A stretch of DNA of 64,000 bases from Sphingosinicella sp. CPCC 101087 (GTDB taxonomy: Bacteria; Pseudomonadota; Alphaproteobacteria; Sphingomonadales; Sphingomonadaceae): positions 62,001 through 126,000 of the forward strand of contig NZ_SBFF01000012.1 in the NCBI RefSeq assembly GCF_004151485.1. Direction: 5' to 3'. Shown piece by piece: positions 54,078 to 62,374 of the stretch. Each line of letters opens with the position of its first letter. Positions within the stretch are counted from its first letter, which is position 1. A model generated the notes under the pieces. That model worked only from the letters and a program-made list of their open reading frames with translations, did no database searches and was not told where the DNA came from. The translations under genes and the position numbers were made by a program.

Positions 54078-57000
54078 TCAAGCGACCGGTTCGTTCAACA
54101 GATTTCGGACCTGCTGAAAATCCGGGAACTCTGACCGCCCTTCCGACATCAGGCGTCGCATCACTTCCGCGTGGACCCCCTGAACGCCCCGCGCCGCGAC
54201 CTCCGGGATAGCCGCCGCGTCACCGACCATGCGGGCAAGGTCGAGGGTGGCGTTCGCCACCGGTCGATCACGATTGATTTCGAGCGGCTTTCTGAGGTTC
54301 ATCACGACGTCGAAATGGGCGACATTCTCGTGCCCGTCGCGCCCTTTGTAGCCTTTGTGACTTTGCTGCTTTCGGTCGAGCGACGCAGCTTCGTGAAACT
54401 CGAATCCGGCGGCCGAGGCCGCTTCGCTGAGTGATCGCCAAACCGCGCTGTCGGTATTGTGAAAGACGATTGTGGCCCACCCACCAGGCTTGAGGACACG
54501 CGCCATCTCGGTGAGGGATTGCGCCATGAGCGCGGAATAGTCGGTGAGCGTCTTTCCCCCGTCTGCCGGCTGAAGCGAGCGGTTCACGACGGCCTCGAGG
54601 GCCGGATTCGTCACGCGGCCGAGCCAAGCTTCCCAGATCAGGTTGCAATCGGCGTAGAAGATGTTGGAGCCGAAGGGAGGATCGGTGAAAACGTAATCGA
54701 TGCTTGCATCCGCAATGCGGGAGAGATCGGTAGCGCTGCCGGAGAGAACCCGAGGAGGCTCGTCGGCGGAAGGGCTAAATGCAGCGTAATAGGCGCGCAA
54801 TTGTCCAATTTTCTTGCGCATCACCTCGAGCACGTTCGCCTCGGCGGAGAGCTGCGGCACGTAAAGCGTGCCGGTAAGCGGCCGATGGCCGCCGCGGGCG
54901 TTGAACCTTCGCATTCGCGTGCCATGCCAAGCGGTGTTCGTAAAGGCGAAGGCTAAAGCTGCCCGAAGCCGCGTGTCCGGCTCGTCCTGGATGGCATTCC
55001 AAAGCACCCCGAGCGCCAACCGGTTCCGATCCGTATACATGTCCCGAACGGATCGAATCCCTTGCAGATGAAGCGCGCAGCGCTGGTACATTTCGCGATC
55101 GGCGCCGAGTGGCACATCGGGAAAGGGCACGTCCGAACTCTCCAGAGCGAAGGCATCGGCGTCGAGTCGGTCGTCGGCGGTGGCGGCCCGTTCCCCTCGC
55201 GACCCGTTAGCGCGCGTGAACGCAATCAGCGCCGGCTCATTGCTCACCACCTCGAAGCGCCGGCGATCGGCGCGGTGGGAGCATGTCGGGCACTCCGTTT
55301 CACGCGTCATGCGCCCAGTCTTCCGGTCCACTGTGCCCCACAACAGAAAGTCGCCCCGGCACTGGGGGCACCGGTGACGCGTGCTCCAGAGGGTCCACCT
55401 TATCGTCGCCGGATCGCCATTTTCGTCCCGGGTCGAATAATAACGGTCGAAGTCACTCTTCACTGCCGTGGCCACACGTTGGAAAGCAGCTTCCAGCTGT
55501 TCACCGTTGCAGGCGTGGGTGTGATTCCACGCGAGATGTGCGGCGGCCGTGGAAAGATCGCTCAATATGGCGCGGCGCCCCGCCATCGCTGCCGCGACGC
55601 CTGTCATTCCAGAGCCGCAGAATGGGTCCAGGACAACGTCACCCGGCCTGGTGAAGTGCTCGATAAACGGGCGGATCGCCTCAGGCGGCACCTTGGTGTG
55701 GTAGCTGTGGGCGTTGTAAAGCGCGGTATTGCGAGAGCCCGGGACCATGCGCTCTTCGGGAGGTCCATCGGGAGCCGGGCCGCCCGTCGTCGCTGGAAGC
55801 GGCTCGTCCGAGAAATATCCGGCGACGAAGTCGGCCATCTTCTCCGCGGCTTCAGGCCGACCGAGCTTCGCCCGCCGAGCCTCGATGCTGTGGATGGTGA
55901 TCCCCGTGGCCGACAGATCCGACTGCAGCACGTCGCGCAGCACAGCGGTGTAGAGATGATCGGAGTCCGTCGCGCCTTCCGACAGAGCACGCTGGATCGA
56001 GGCGTCGACAAATGCTGGCGGAGCAGCTTCGCGCTTCCGCGCGGGCCGCGTCCGGTGCGCGAGCGTCAAGGTCAGATCTAGCCTCGTCACCCGCTCCTGT
56101 CCCAGTTGGCCCTTAACGCCTTTGATGGACGGCTGCCCCTTATTCAGCACATGGACGCTCTGGGTCTCTAAGCCTGCATCCGAGAGAGCGTCCTGTACTT
56201 CGGTCCAGACGCGGTCGTCGGTGTTGGAGAAGGCCAAGACGCCGCGTCCACCTCGCCGCATGATCCGGGCCGCCTCGCCAAAGGCCTTGGCCATGAGGTC
56301 ACCGTAGAGATCAAGGTCCTTGCCGCCAGCTGCCCGCGGCCGCCGCTGGTTGACGACGATCTCATTCGTCTGGTCCGTCTGGGCGCCGAGCCATGCATCC
56401 CACAGCAGGGAGCTGTCGGCATAGAAGATGTTGGAGCCAAACGGGGGGTCCATGAACACTAGGTCCACGGCATCATCTGGAATGCATCTTAGATCAGTCG
56501 CCGAGGCCTGAAAGACCTGGGCTTGCGTGTTGATGCCTTGCCGCGTCTGATAGAACCTCAGCACGTCGGCCGCCTTGCGGCGGAAGAGGCTAAGGACGTT
56601 CCACTCGTAACGAAGCGACGACACATACATCGTCCCAGTCATGACGTTCGTCGGACGTTTGGGGTTCCATTGGTAGCGCTTAGAGGCGCGGTTGACGCAT
56701 GCGGTGAACGCGAACAGTAGCGCCTCACGAACGCGACCCTCTGCCATTTGGACAATCGCGTGGCGCAGCGCCGCCAGTGCATGAAGATTACGTTTCGTGT
56801 AAAAACCGGCCGCGTCCGAGATGCCCATTGCCGAATGAGCGGAGCGCCACATCTCCCGATCCCTTCCGAAGGGAGCAGAGGGGATCCAATACGGTATGGT
56901 CGTCGCGTCCACCTCTTCTATTAGTGCCAGTTCCGCACCGGTCGGTTCATGCCACGTCATTCGCCTTCCTGCTCTCGAGACGTGGGTCCGCACGGGCTCC

Positions 57001-57869
57001 TCGCCAGTCCAAAGCAGATCCCCCTTCTCGAGTATTAGCGTGCACTCAGGGCACACGAGCTCCTTTCCCAACCCTTCATGCAAAGCATCCCAGTAGCTGA
57101 TGTGGCTGCTGCAGCTGTCACAAATGAATACATCACTCCAGACGGTGTACTCGATCCGCTCACCTTGGCTGCCGATCGGGACGTACAGCCAGTCCATGGT
57201 CGCTGCGACCTCCTGCTCCACGAGCGATAGTGCTCGCTTAAAAGCGTCCGGATCGCATGGCGCAGTGTAGTTTCGGGCGATGTGCACGGCCGCGGGTGAC
57301 AGATCAGATAGAAGCGCGTTCCGTCCCAGATCCAGTGCGGCGACCCCCGTCATCCCGGAGCCGCAGAATGGGTCGCTCACCAGCTCGCCGGGGCGGGTGA
57401 ATGCCTCGATAAACGGAGTGATCGCCGATGGCGGGACCTTGGTGTGGTAGCTATGAGCGCGATAGGTCGTGCTCGCCTTTGTCACATGGATCAAAGGCGG
57501 GATGGAAGAAGAGGCACGTGACGCCCGCTTCTGACGTGAACCGGATCGCGGTATTGTAGCAGGCTCAGTCGGATAGACGATCGCGTCTTGCTCCGCCCAC
57601 ACGCGTACGGCTGCAGCGACAGCTGTCGCATCAGCCTCGATGGCTCCTTGCACGTCTTTGGGGAGGCGTCCGGCTTGCAGAAGGAGGAGTTCTGGCGGCA
57701 ATCCCAGGATGGCGCTGAGCTTCCCAACCTGTTCCTCAGTTGGAACCCGCCTGCCGCTCTCGACGAGACTCAAGTAGCTCTTGTCCACGCCCACCTGGGA
57801 CGCCAAGGCCGCCTGAGAGATGCCCATAGCCTTTCGGCGCCTCTGAATGTGCAATCCCGCCGAACTCAT
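54078..57869 (-). CDS. XRE-HTH fused to two Zn-ribbon DNA methyltransferases
   Basis: A 1263-residue protein with three parts. Residues 5-60 are a Cro/CI HTH (RRRKAMGISQAALASQVGVD). Residues about 140-600 and 720-1190 are two complete methyltransferase domains with the order motif I (DPFCGSGMTG near 170 and 750), zinc ribbon (CDSCSS/CPEC near 250-275; CPQC/CPTC near 835-860) and motif IV (DPPFGSNIFYAD near 475 and 1060). That order plus the ribbon matches adenine-specific methylases of the COG1743/DUF1156-like type; DPPF suggests N6-adenine or N4-cytosine. It is the first gene of the defence operon. The HTH probably lets it repress its own promoter at the palindrome 57898-57916. Confidence 0.92.
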   Translation of the reverse strand: MSSAGLHIQRRRKAMGISQAALASQVGVDKSYLSLVESGRRVPTEEQVGKLSAILGLPPELLLLQAGRLPKDVQGAIEADATAVAAAVRVWAEQDAIVYPTEPATIPRSGSRQKRASRASSSIPPLIHVTKASTTYRAHSYHTKVPPSAITPFIEAFTRPGELVSDPFCGSGMTGVAALDLGRNALLSDLSPAAVHIARNYTAPCDPDAFKRALSLVEQEVAATMDWLYVPIGSQGERIEYTVWSDVFICDSCSSHISYWDALHEGLGKELVCPECTLILEKGDLLWTGEEPVRTHVSRAGRRMTWHEPTGAELALIEEVDATTIPYWIPSAPFGRDREMWRSAHSAMGISDAAGFYTKRNLHALAALRHAIVQMAEGRVREALLFAFTACVNRASKRYQWNPKRPTNVMTGTMYVSSLRYEWNVLSLFRRKAADVLRFYQTRQGINTQAQVFQASATDLRCIPDDAVDLVFMDPPFGSNIFYADSSLLWDAWLGAQTDQTNEIVVNQRRPRAAGGKDLDLYGDLMAKAFGEAARIMRRGGRGVLAFSNTDDRVWTEVQDALSDAGLETQSVHVLNKGQPSIKGVKGQLGQERVTRLDLTLTLAHRTRPARKREAAPPAFVDASIQRALSEGATDSDHLYTAVLRDVLQSDLSATGITIHSIEARRAKLGRPEAAEKMADFVAGYFSDEPLPATTGGPAPDGPPEERMVPGSRNTALYNAHSYHTKVPPEAIRPFIEHFTRPGDVVLDPFCGSGMTGVAAAMAGRRAILSDLSTAAAHLAWNHTHACNGEQLEAAFQRVATAVKSDFDRYYSTRDENGDPATIRWTLWSTRHRCPQCRGDFLLWGTVDRKTGRMTRETECPTCSHRADRRRFEVVSNEPALIAFTRANGSRGERAATADDRLDADAFALESSDVPFPDVPLGADREMYQRCALHLQGIRSVRDMYTDRNRLALGVLWNAIQDEPDTRLRAALAFAFTNTAWHGTRMRRFNARGGHRPLTGTLYVPQLSAEANVLEVMRKKIGQLRAYYAAFSPSADEPPRVLSGSATDLSRIADASIDYVFTDPPFGSNIFYADCNLIWEAWLGRVTNPALEAVVNRSLQPADGGKTLTDYSALMAQSLTEMARVLKPGGWATIVFHNTDSAVWRSLSEAASAAGFEFHEAASLDRKQQSHKGYKGRDGHENVAHFDVVMNLRKPLEINRDRPVANATLDLARMVGDAAAIPEVAARGVQGVHAEVMRRLMSEGRSEFPDFQQVRNLLNEPVA

Positions 57870-57897
57870 ACGCTCTCCATGTCGCTGAGACTAAGGC

Positions 57898-57916
57898 GTT
57901 GACAAATTCAGTCAAC
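57898..57916. promoter_or_regulatory. Palindromic operator/promoter of the defence operon
   Basis: GTTGAC-N7-GTCAAC is a perfect inverted repeat 29 bases before the methyltransferase start. On the minus strand its arm contains TTGACT, a good -35 element, so a protein bound here would block transcription. The XRE domain of the methyltransferase is the obvious candidate. No clear -10 is seen. A GGAGAG ribosome-binding site lies just before the ATG. Confidence 0.55.
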
Positions 57917-58234
57917 AGCAGATTTCAGCGTAGACCGACAAGCCTTACGATACGCCGAGGGTGATTCCGCCAGCCACCATCCCTGCTAAGCCTCTGTGTC
58001 TGCGGGACTATCGGGGGCACCCACCACAGCCCTGAGGCCTTCTTCCAAGGTGCTGTTGCCGGCGCGGAGGATTGATGTTAGGGCCTTCTAAGCGCCTATC
58101 TCTATGCCTCACTCGCACCGTTCATGCTCATGCTCTGGGGCAAGCTGAGGCCCGCTCCGGATGGACATGCCGGCGCCGCGACACCAGTTCACGCAGTGAA
58201 GCTTTCTAGAAACGCGACGGTCGCTCGACGGCCT
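57917..58234. other. Region without convincing gene
   Basis: About 320 bases between the defence operon promoter and the end of the small nuclease gene. The plus frame around 58095-58150 reads AYLYASLAPFMLMLWGKLRP, which could be the tail of a lost membrane protein, but there is no start or family match. Otherwise nothing is recognisable. Confidence 0.3.
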
Positions 58235-58768
58235 TTAGTAGCCGATGACGATCAAGCGATAAGGCATACGGATGCGGCTATGGCCGAACAGAGCGTCAGC
58301 TACCGCACACGTGTTCACGTAGTCCTTGCTGACGACATCACGACCTAAGCTCTTCCGCCGGTAGCCGAGCGGAACCGCCAGGATTAGGTTCTCGAGGTCC
58401 ACCATAACCAAGGCTTGAACGAGATCCCGATAAACCGCGTTACCCAGCCAAGCACGTCCCGCTTCAACCTCGAGCCCACATCGCCAACCGGGATGAAAGG
58501 AATCAATTTCATATTGCAGAGCGGATGCACCATCTTCACCGAAAAATACGGGCCGCTTGACGCGGGATCTCCCTGCCTCGACCTCAAAACCAAGCTCTAT
58601 TAGAGCTGGCGTAAGTGTTGCGAGAACGTCGTTGCTCTTAAGCCCTTTTCGAGCGGCTTGAGTGGAGATCGCCGGCTCCCACCGGCGGAACGCACTCACG
58701 ATATCATGAACGAACGCGGGAGGCGGTTCGGTTCGTGGAAAGGTGGAGAAGCGGATGCTGCCGGTCAT
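58235..58768 (-). CDS. PD-(D/E)XK-like (BglII-type) restriction nuclease
   Basis: A 177-residue protein. The block YEIDSFHPGWRCGLEVEAGR has an Asp followed 11 residues later by Glu-x-Glu, the arrangement of the catalytic acids in BglII/BstYI-type and related nucleases that use Glu instead of Lys. The rest (DLVQALVMVDLENLILAVPL, GYRRKSLGRDVVSKDYVNTC) fits an alternating alpha/beta core. It could be the nuclease arm of the neighbouring modification operon, with which it shares strand, but it lies 365 bases upstream of that operon and has its own transcript. The ribosome-binding site is weak. Confidence 0.6.
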   Translation of the reverse strand: MTGSIRFSTFPRTEPPPAFVHDIVSAFRRWEPAISTQAARKGLKSNDVLATLTPALIELGFEVEAGRSRVKRPVFFGEDGASALQYEIDSFHPGWRCGLEVEAGRAWLGNAVYRDLVQALVMVDLENLILAVPLGYRRKSLGRDVVSKDYVNTCAVADALFGHSRIRMPYRLIVIGY

Positions 58769-59156
58769 GCGACGAGAAGCATAGCCATAGCTCGGCCGCG
58801 GACCACCCCCTCATTTGCGGTTGAGCCGCTTCTCGTTTCGCAGCGTATGGGACCGCTCGTGGAGATCCCAGTATTGAAGCGCTTCGTCCAAAAATGTCCT
58901 AGAAAATATCCCGCTTGCGAAGCATGGCGGCAAGGTCCTCTGCTCTTCCGCTCTTATTGATCCGGTTTACAAGACCGACCGGCAATTCCTGCACGGGAGG
59001 CGCGCTACATCCTAGCCGACGATGACTTCATCCCCGGCGACCTCGCCTGGGCGGGCTTCGTCTTCGACAAGAAGACGACCCATGGCTTTCGCTATCGGAA
59101 GCTGCCCGGGCCCTAGTCCCTTTGAATCGTCGATCTCTTCGATGGTCCGCCTACGT
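58769..59156. other. Region with a C-terminal gene fragment
   Basis: About 390 bases between the nuclease gene and the HEPN operon. On the plus strand a frame ending at 59116 reads DDDFIPGDLAWAGFVFDKKT and THGFRYRKLPGP, which looks like the real C-terminus of some protein, but no start precedes it. It is probably a fragment left from an earlier insertion. Nothing else is recognised. Confidence 0.35.
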
Positions 59157-59714
59157 CTACGACGACTGTTCGGAGGCCATTAGATCGCGTCGCTCCAGAT
59201 AAGGCTTGATCGTGTCAGGAAGGGATTTGCCCGGACTGACCATCGTCAGGGCCGACAGTGCGTGCCCGATCACATGGTCTGGGTCGATGTCGCTATCGTC
59301 CATCGTTGCGAGCGGATCGTTGTCGGCGTGCTTCAGGAAATTGTACGGCTTCACGATGCAGTCGAGCAGCGCGCGCCGGCTCGCAGCGTCCAAGTTAATG
59401 ATCAGGTCGGCTGCTTGCGTCACCTCGCCCGCTGCGATTCCGCCGATAACCTTTTCGATGACGGCGTCCATTTCTGCATTGGTCGGGAGATTGACCGGCT
59501 CACCCTTCACCCGCGCCGAGGCGATCGTGAAGGCGCCGATCTTGAGCACCTGCTCGACATACTCGTCGCCGGCCTTCTTGATCAGGTCGCGCAACACGTT
59601 CAGCGCTGACGCCGCGACGACGTGGATCGCCAACGGATCCTCGCCACGTTCCGCCATGATGATCGCGCTGACCACCAGGCGCTCGGCTGCAGTTGCCTTG
59701 TCGATTTCAGCCAT
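59157..59714 (-). CDS. Hypothetical HEPN-like protein
   Basis: A 185-residue, largely helical protein. It begins AERLVVSAIIMAERGEDPLA and carries YNFLKHADNDPLATMDDSD near residue 128; the K/N-F-x-KHAD motif is seen in a widespread group of helical bacterial proteins that I take to be HEPN-like. The canonical R-x4-H is not present. The ATG at 59714 has a GGGGAG site; the longer frame overlaps the neighbour. It is the last gene of the five-gene operon, 22 bases after the 436-aa gene. Confidence 0.6.
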   Translation of the reverse strand: MAEIDKATAAERLVVSAIIMAERGEDPLAIHVVAASALNVLRDLIKKAGDEYVEQVLKIGAFTIASARVKGEPVNLPTNAEMDAVIEKVIGGIAAGEVTQAADLIINLDAASRRALLDCIVKPYNFLKHADNDPLATMDDSDIDPDHVIGHALSALTMVSPGKSLPDTIKPYLERRDLMASEQSS

Positions 59715-59736
59715 ATCTCCCCCCTTCGATACCCCC

Positions 59737-61047
59737 CTACAAAAGCGGTGCGCCCTGATCGAGCAGGTCCGACAGGACGTCGACGCGCGGCCGGGGGCCC
59801 TGCAACGCCAAGTCCACGATTCCGGCCGCGACGCTGCGGGCCAGGCTTCTCGCCAACACGCGCTGCGGAGTCGACATCTTCTGCAGCCCACCCCGGCCGT
59901 GGACGAACTGGCTGCGCAATTCGAACAGGTCCTTATATTCCTGCACGCTCGACTTATCGTTCAGGAGCGCGCCGATGCGAGCTGCAACCCGGTTTGTCGC
60001 GTTCATGCCCTTATGCGGGTCCGGCTTCGGTCGCATAAACGCCTTGTGATCCATCTCCAGGCCAACCGCCGCTTCAATCGCGGTCATGTGGGCCATGACC
60101 TCGTCGATGCCGTCCGACAGGAAGGCCCGCACCAGAAAGTGCGCGATCGGAGTCTCGAATAGGGGGGTCGCGCGGGCAGTCTCGAGGTCTCGCCAAGCCT
60201 GATTGGTCACCAACGCGAGCCCCCGCATGGCGTCGTCGCTCAGCGGAAGCTCAGTCGGCCGCTCAAGCTCGAGCTCTTCGCCGTCGTCGCCGACGATCCA
60301 CGGTTCGAGCGTAAGGCTGTCCGCGCTCGGCGGGGTCGCCGGCCGGATGAACAGGTCCTCGTCCACCGTGTGAATCCAGGGCAGCCGGAAGCCGCGCCAG
60401 TCGACCTCCTGCATCGTCGACCAGTCCTCCCATGGGGCGAGGATCAAGTAGAAGAGCGCAGCCTCAACTGCCGGCGGAAATCGCCCAAGGTGCGGGTCGA
60501 TCTCCCCGAAGTCGCGGTTCATCGCCATATACATCCACGGCGACGCGCGCTTCTCCGGCTGCGGGTCGAGGGCAATCTCCTCCTCGACTACCAGCCACTG
60601 AAATTGCGCAAGCCGCCGAGCGTCGAGCGGCTCGTTGGGCATAGTCCGCTCAATCCGTGGGACATCGAAAAGAGCGGCCAACTCGTCGGCGCTGAATTGC
60701 GCGATCCGCGACCGCCCGAACGTCATGACCGGCAGATCGTCGGCAAGATCGAGCGGGCATAGGTGACGGCGCACCGACGTCTTGTGGCGGCAAGCCTCAT
60801 CGAGAGCGTTCGCCGCAACGACAGGATCGAGCGCCAGATGAGTCTTCCCTGCCGGCAGATGGCACGGGAGCCCAAGCGATCGCAGAGCGGTGCTGAGCGC
60901 GAACACGGGCTTGTCGATGCCATACTCCGCCGCGCAGAGCTCGCTCAGAGCGGTGAAGCGCGGCGCTCTCAGGAGGTTCTTGGGCCCCGGCCGGGGGATG
61001 CGCCAGAGATCTTCAACCATTGCGATCATGGCGGCGTTCGCGCCCAT
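59737..61047 (-). CDS. Hypothetical protein with C-terminal HEPN (Apea-like) domain
   Basis: A 436-residue protein. The N-terminal 300 residues are unrecognised (VEDLWRIPRPGPKNLLRAPR, YMAMNRDFGEIDPHLGRFPP). The C-terminal 120 residues look like an Apea-type HEPN domain: AIEAAVGLEM, RVAARIGALL and FELRSQFVHGRGG, where RSQFVH is the R-x4-H ribonuclease motif (near residue 380). HEPN proteins of this type are RNases in abortive-infection and toxin systems. The start codon shares a base with the stop of the upstream gene (TGATG). Confidence 0.7.
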   Translation of the reverse strand: MGANAAMIAMVEDLWRIPRPGPKNLLRAPRFTALSELCAAEYGIDKPVFALSTALRSLGLPCHLPAGKTHLALDPVVAANALDEACRHKTSVRRHLCPLDLADDLPVMTFGRSRIAQFSADELAALFDVPRIERTMPNEPLDARRLAQFQWLVVEEEIALDPQPEKRASPWMYMAMNRDFGEIDPHLGRFPPAVEAALFYLILAPWEDWSTMQEVDWRGFRLPWIHTVDEDLFIRPATPPSADSLTLEPWIVGDDGEELELERPTELPLSDDAMRGLALVTNQAWRDLETARATPLFETPIAHFLVRAFLSDGIDEVMAHMTAIEAAVGLEMDHKAFMRPKPDPHKGMNATNRVAARIGALLNDKSSVQEYKDLFELRSQFVHGRGGLQKMSTPQRVLARSLARSVAAGIVDLALQGPRPRVDVLSDLLDQGAPLL

Positions 61048-61784
61048 CAGCCGGCCTCGCTGCGCGCCTGCGGAAACCAGGTGCGCTCCGCCCGCTGCTC
61101 GACCAGATGGGCTTCGAGGTTCTCGTGCTTCCCCTCGATGCTCTCATTGTAGATATATTCGGTATCCCGCCAGAACGCGGCGATCGCGGTGACGAACTCG
61201 CGCAGGGCGGCGACCGGGATCTCCATCGAGCCTGCAGGCGGCGGCGGCGCGGACCCTACCTGCGGCTCGCCAAAGCCGGGCGGCATGGGCGGGATCACAG
61301 GCCACAGGTCGGGTCGGCGCCGATGCAGTTCCACCGCCGAGTCCCCGTCACCGTGGCGGCACGCATTGCCGAGGTGCTGGAGGGTGTCGAGGAGCGGGAA
61401 GCTGGGAAACTCGTCCAAATTGATGCCGCGCAACCTTCGGAACCACTTTTGCAGATCTTGCCAGTTGGCCTTGTCGATCTTGCCGGCGATGGGCTTGCCC
61501 GGGCGTAGTTCGTTCGCGCAACCGCGCAGATAGCTGCGAAACTGCCGTTCCCAGATCGACTGGATCGACAGGCCGAAGGCCAAGATCGCCTCACTCTTCA
61601 TCGCTTCCATGTCGGCCTGAGCGAATTGATGGCCGGGCCAGTCGCTCGCCCCCAGTTCCGCGATCTTTGCGTCGAGCGTCGCGAGTGCCGGCACGATCAC
61701 GTCATCCAGAAAGGAGTGGATGGTCAGGTCGTGCTTGCTCGTCAGGACGTCGGCGAAGCAGTTCATCCAGCGGATCGTGGTCAT
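61047..61784 (-). CDS. Hypothetical helical protein, possible degenerate HEPN
   Basis: A 245-residue protein with helices at both ends (LAFGLSIQSIWERQFRSYLR; AALREFVTAIAAFWRDTEYI) and LQHLGNACRHGDGDS in the middle. The last resembles the RNAxxHG corner of HEPN proteins, but the Arg at the start is replaced by Leu, so an RNase activity is doubtful. A proline-rich linker (PPMPPGFGEP, PPPPAG) splits it. It overlaps both neighbours (4 and 1 bases), so it must work with them. No family assigned. Confidence 0.6.
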   Translation of the reverse strand: MTTIRWMNCFADVLTSKHDLTIHSFLDDVIVPALATLDAKIAELGASDWPGHQFAQADMEAMKSEAILAFGLSIQSIWERQFRSYLRGCANELRPGKPIAGKIDKANWQDLQKWFRRLRGINLDEFPSFPLLDTLQHLGNACRHGDGDSAVELHRRRPDLWPVIPPMPPGFGEPQVGSAPPPPAGSMEIPVAALREFVTAIAAFWRDTEYIYNESIEGKHENLEAHLVEQRAERTWFPQARSEAG

Positions 61785-62362
61785 GCTGGCGCTCCCAACG
61801 AAGCTGCCTCGGCGATGTAATCGCGATAAGCGTAGTTGATCAGTTCGCGGACGAGCTCAAGGAGGCCGCCGCTCGGGAAGCCGTCGAACGGGTCGCCGTG
61901 GGCGAGTGTGTTCCGCCGCTCGGCAAGGGTCGGGTGAACGTCGCCGACGAGCTGCCCGATTGCCGTCCCACCGCAGCGCTCGACCATGGGTATGTCGCTG
62001 TCGGTCAGCCCATCGGCTGTCACCATATGCTTGAGGAGCGCCGCGAAGCTGCGGTTTCTCTTCGAGAGCTCCCCGCCGTAGCGGTCCATCACGGCCAGTT
62101 CGAGCGCGATCAGCGCCGCCAGCTCGCCGGCCTTGATCAGGCTGAAGTCGATCCAGCCCAACAGGTAGAGCGTCTGCGCCCGTGCGAATTTTCGCTGGGT
62201 GATCTCCGGGATTCGCTGGTCGATCCCCAGCCCGGCGATGAAGCCCCTCCAAGCGTCCGCGCGATCAAAAAGCAGGAATGCTGCGGCGTTGCCCGTCGCC
62301 GGCCAGGCCAGGGTCAGGGGTTCGTCACGGTCCTCCAATGTGATGTGGGCGAACGTGCTCAT
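61781..62362 (-). CDS. HEPN-like protein with R-x4-H motif
   Basis: A 193-residue helical protein. The C-terminal half contains LAERRNTLAHGDPFDGFPSG, where RNTLAH is the R-x4-H active motif of HEPN RNases near residue 152, preceded by a long helix (ALLKHMVTADG). The first half is helical with a hydrophobic core (TLYLLGWIDFSLIKAGELAA). It lies 12 bases after the HNH gene and overlaps the next by ATGA. It is a candidate toxic RNase or regulator of the operon. Confidence 0.65.
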   Translation of the reverse strand: MSTFAHITLEDRDEPLTLAWPATGNAAAFLLFDRADAWRGFIAGLGIDQRIPEITQRKFARAQTLYLLGWIDFSLIKAGELAALIALELAVMDRYGGELSKRNRSFAALLKHMVTADGLTDSDIPMVERCGGTAIGQLVGDVHPTLAERRNTLAHGDPFDGFPSGGLLELVRELINYAYRDYIAEAASLGAPA

Positions 62363-62374
62363 TACGGAGCCGCG

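Noticed and set aside
47436-57869. Assignment of the defence operon to BREX, DISARM or Dnd
   Set aside because: The required marker genes (PglZ/BrxC; DrmA/DrmB; DndC/DptH) are absent; only the DndD-like ATPase and PLD-helicase are shared.
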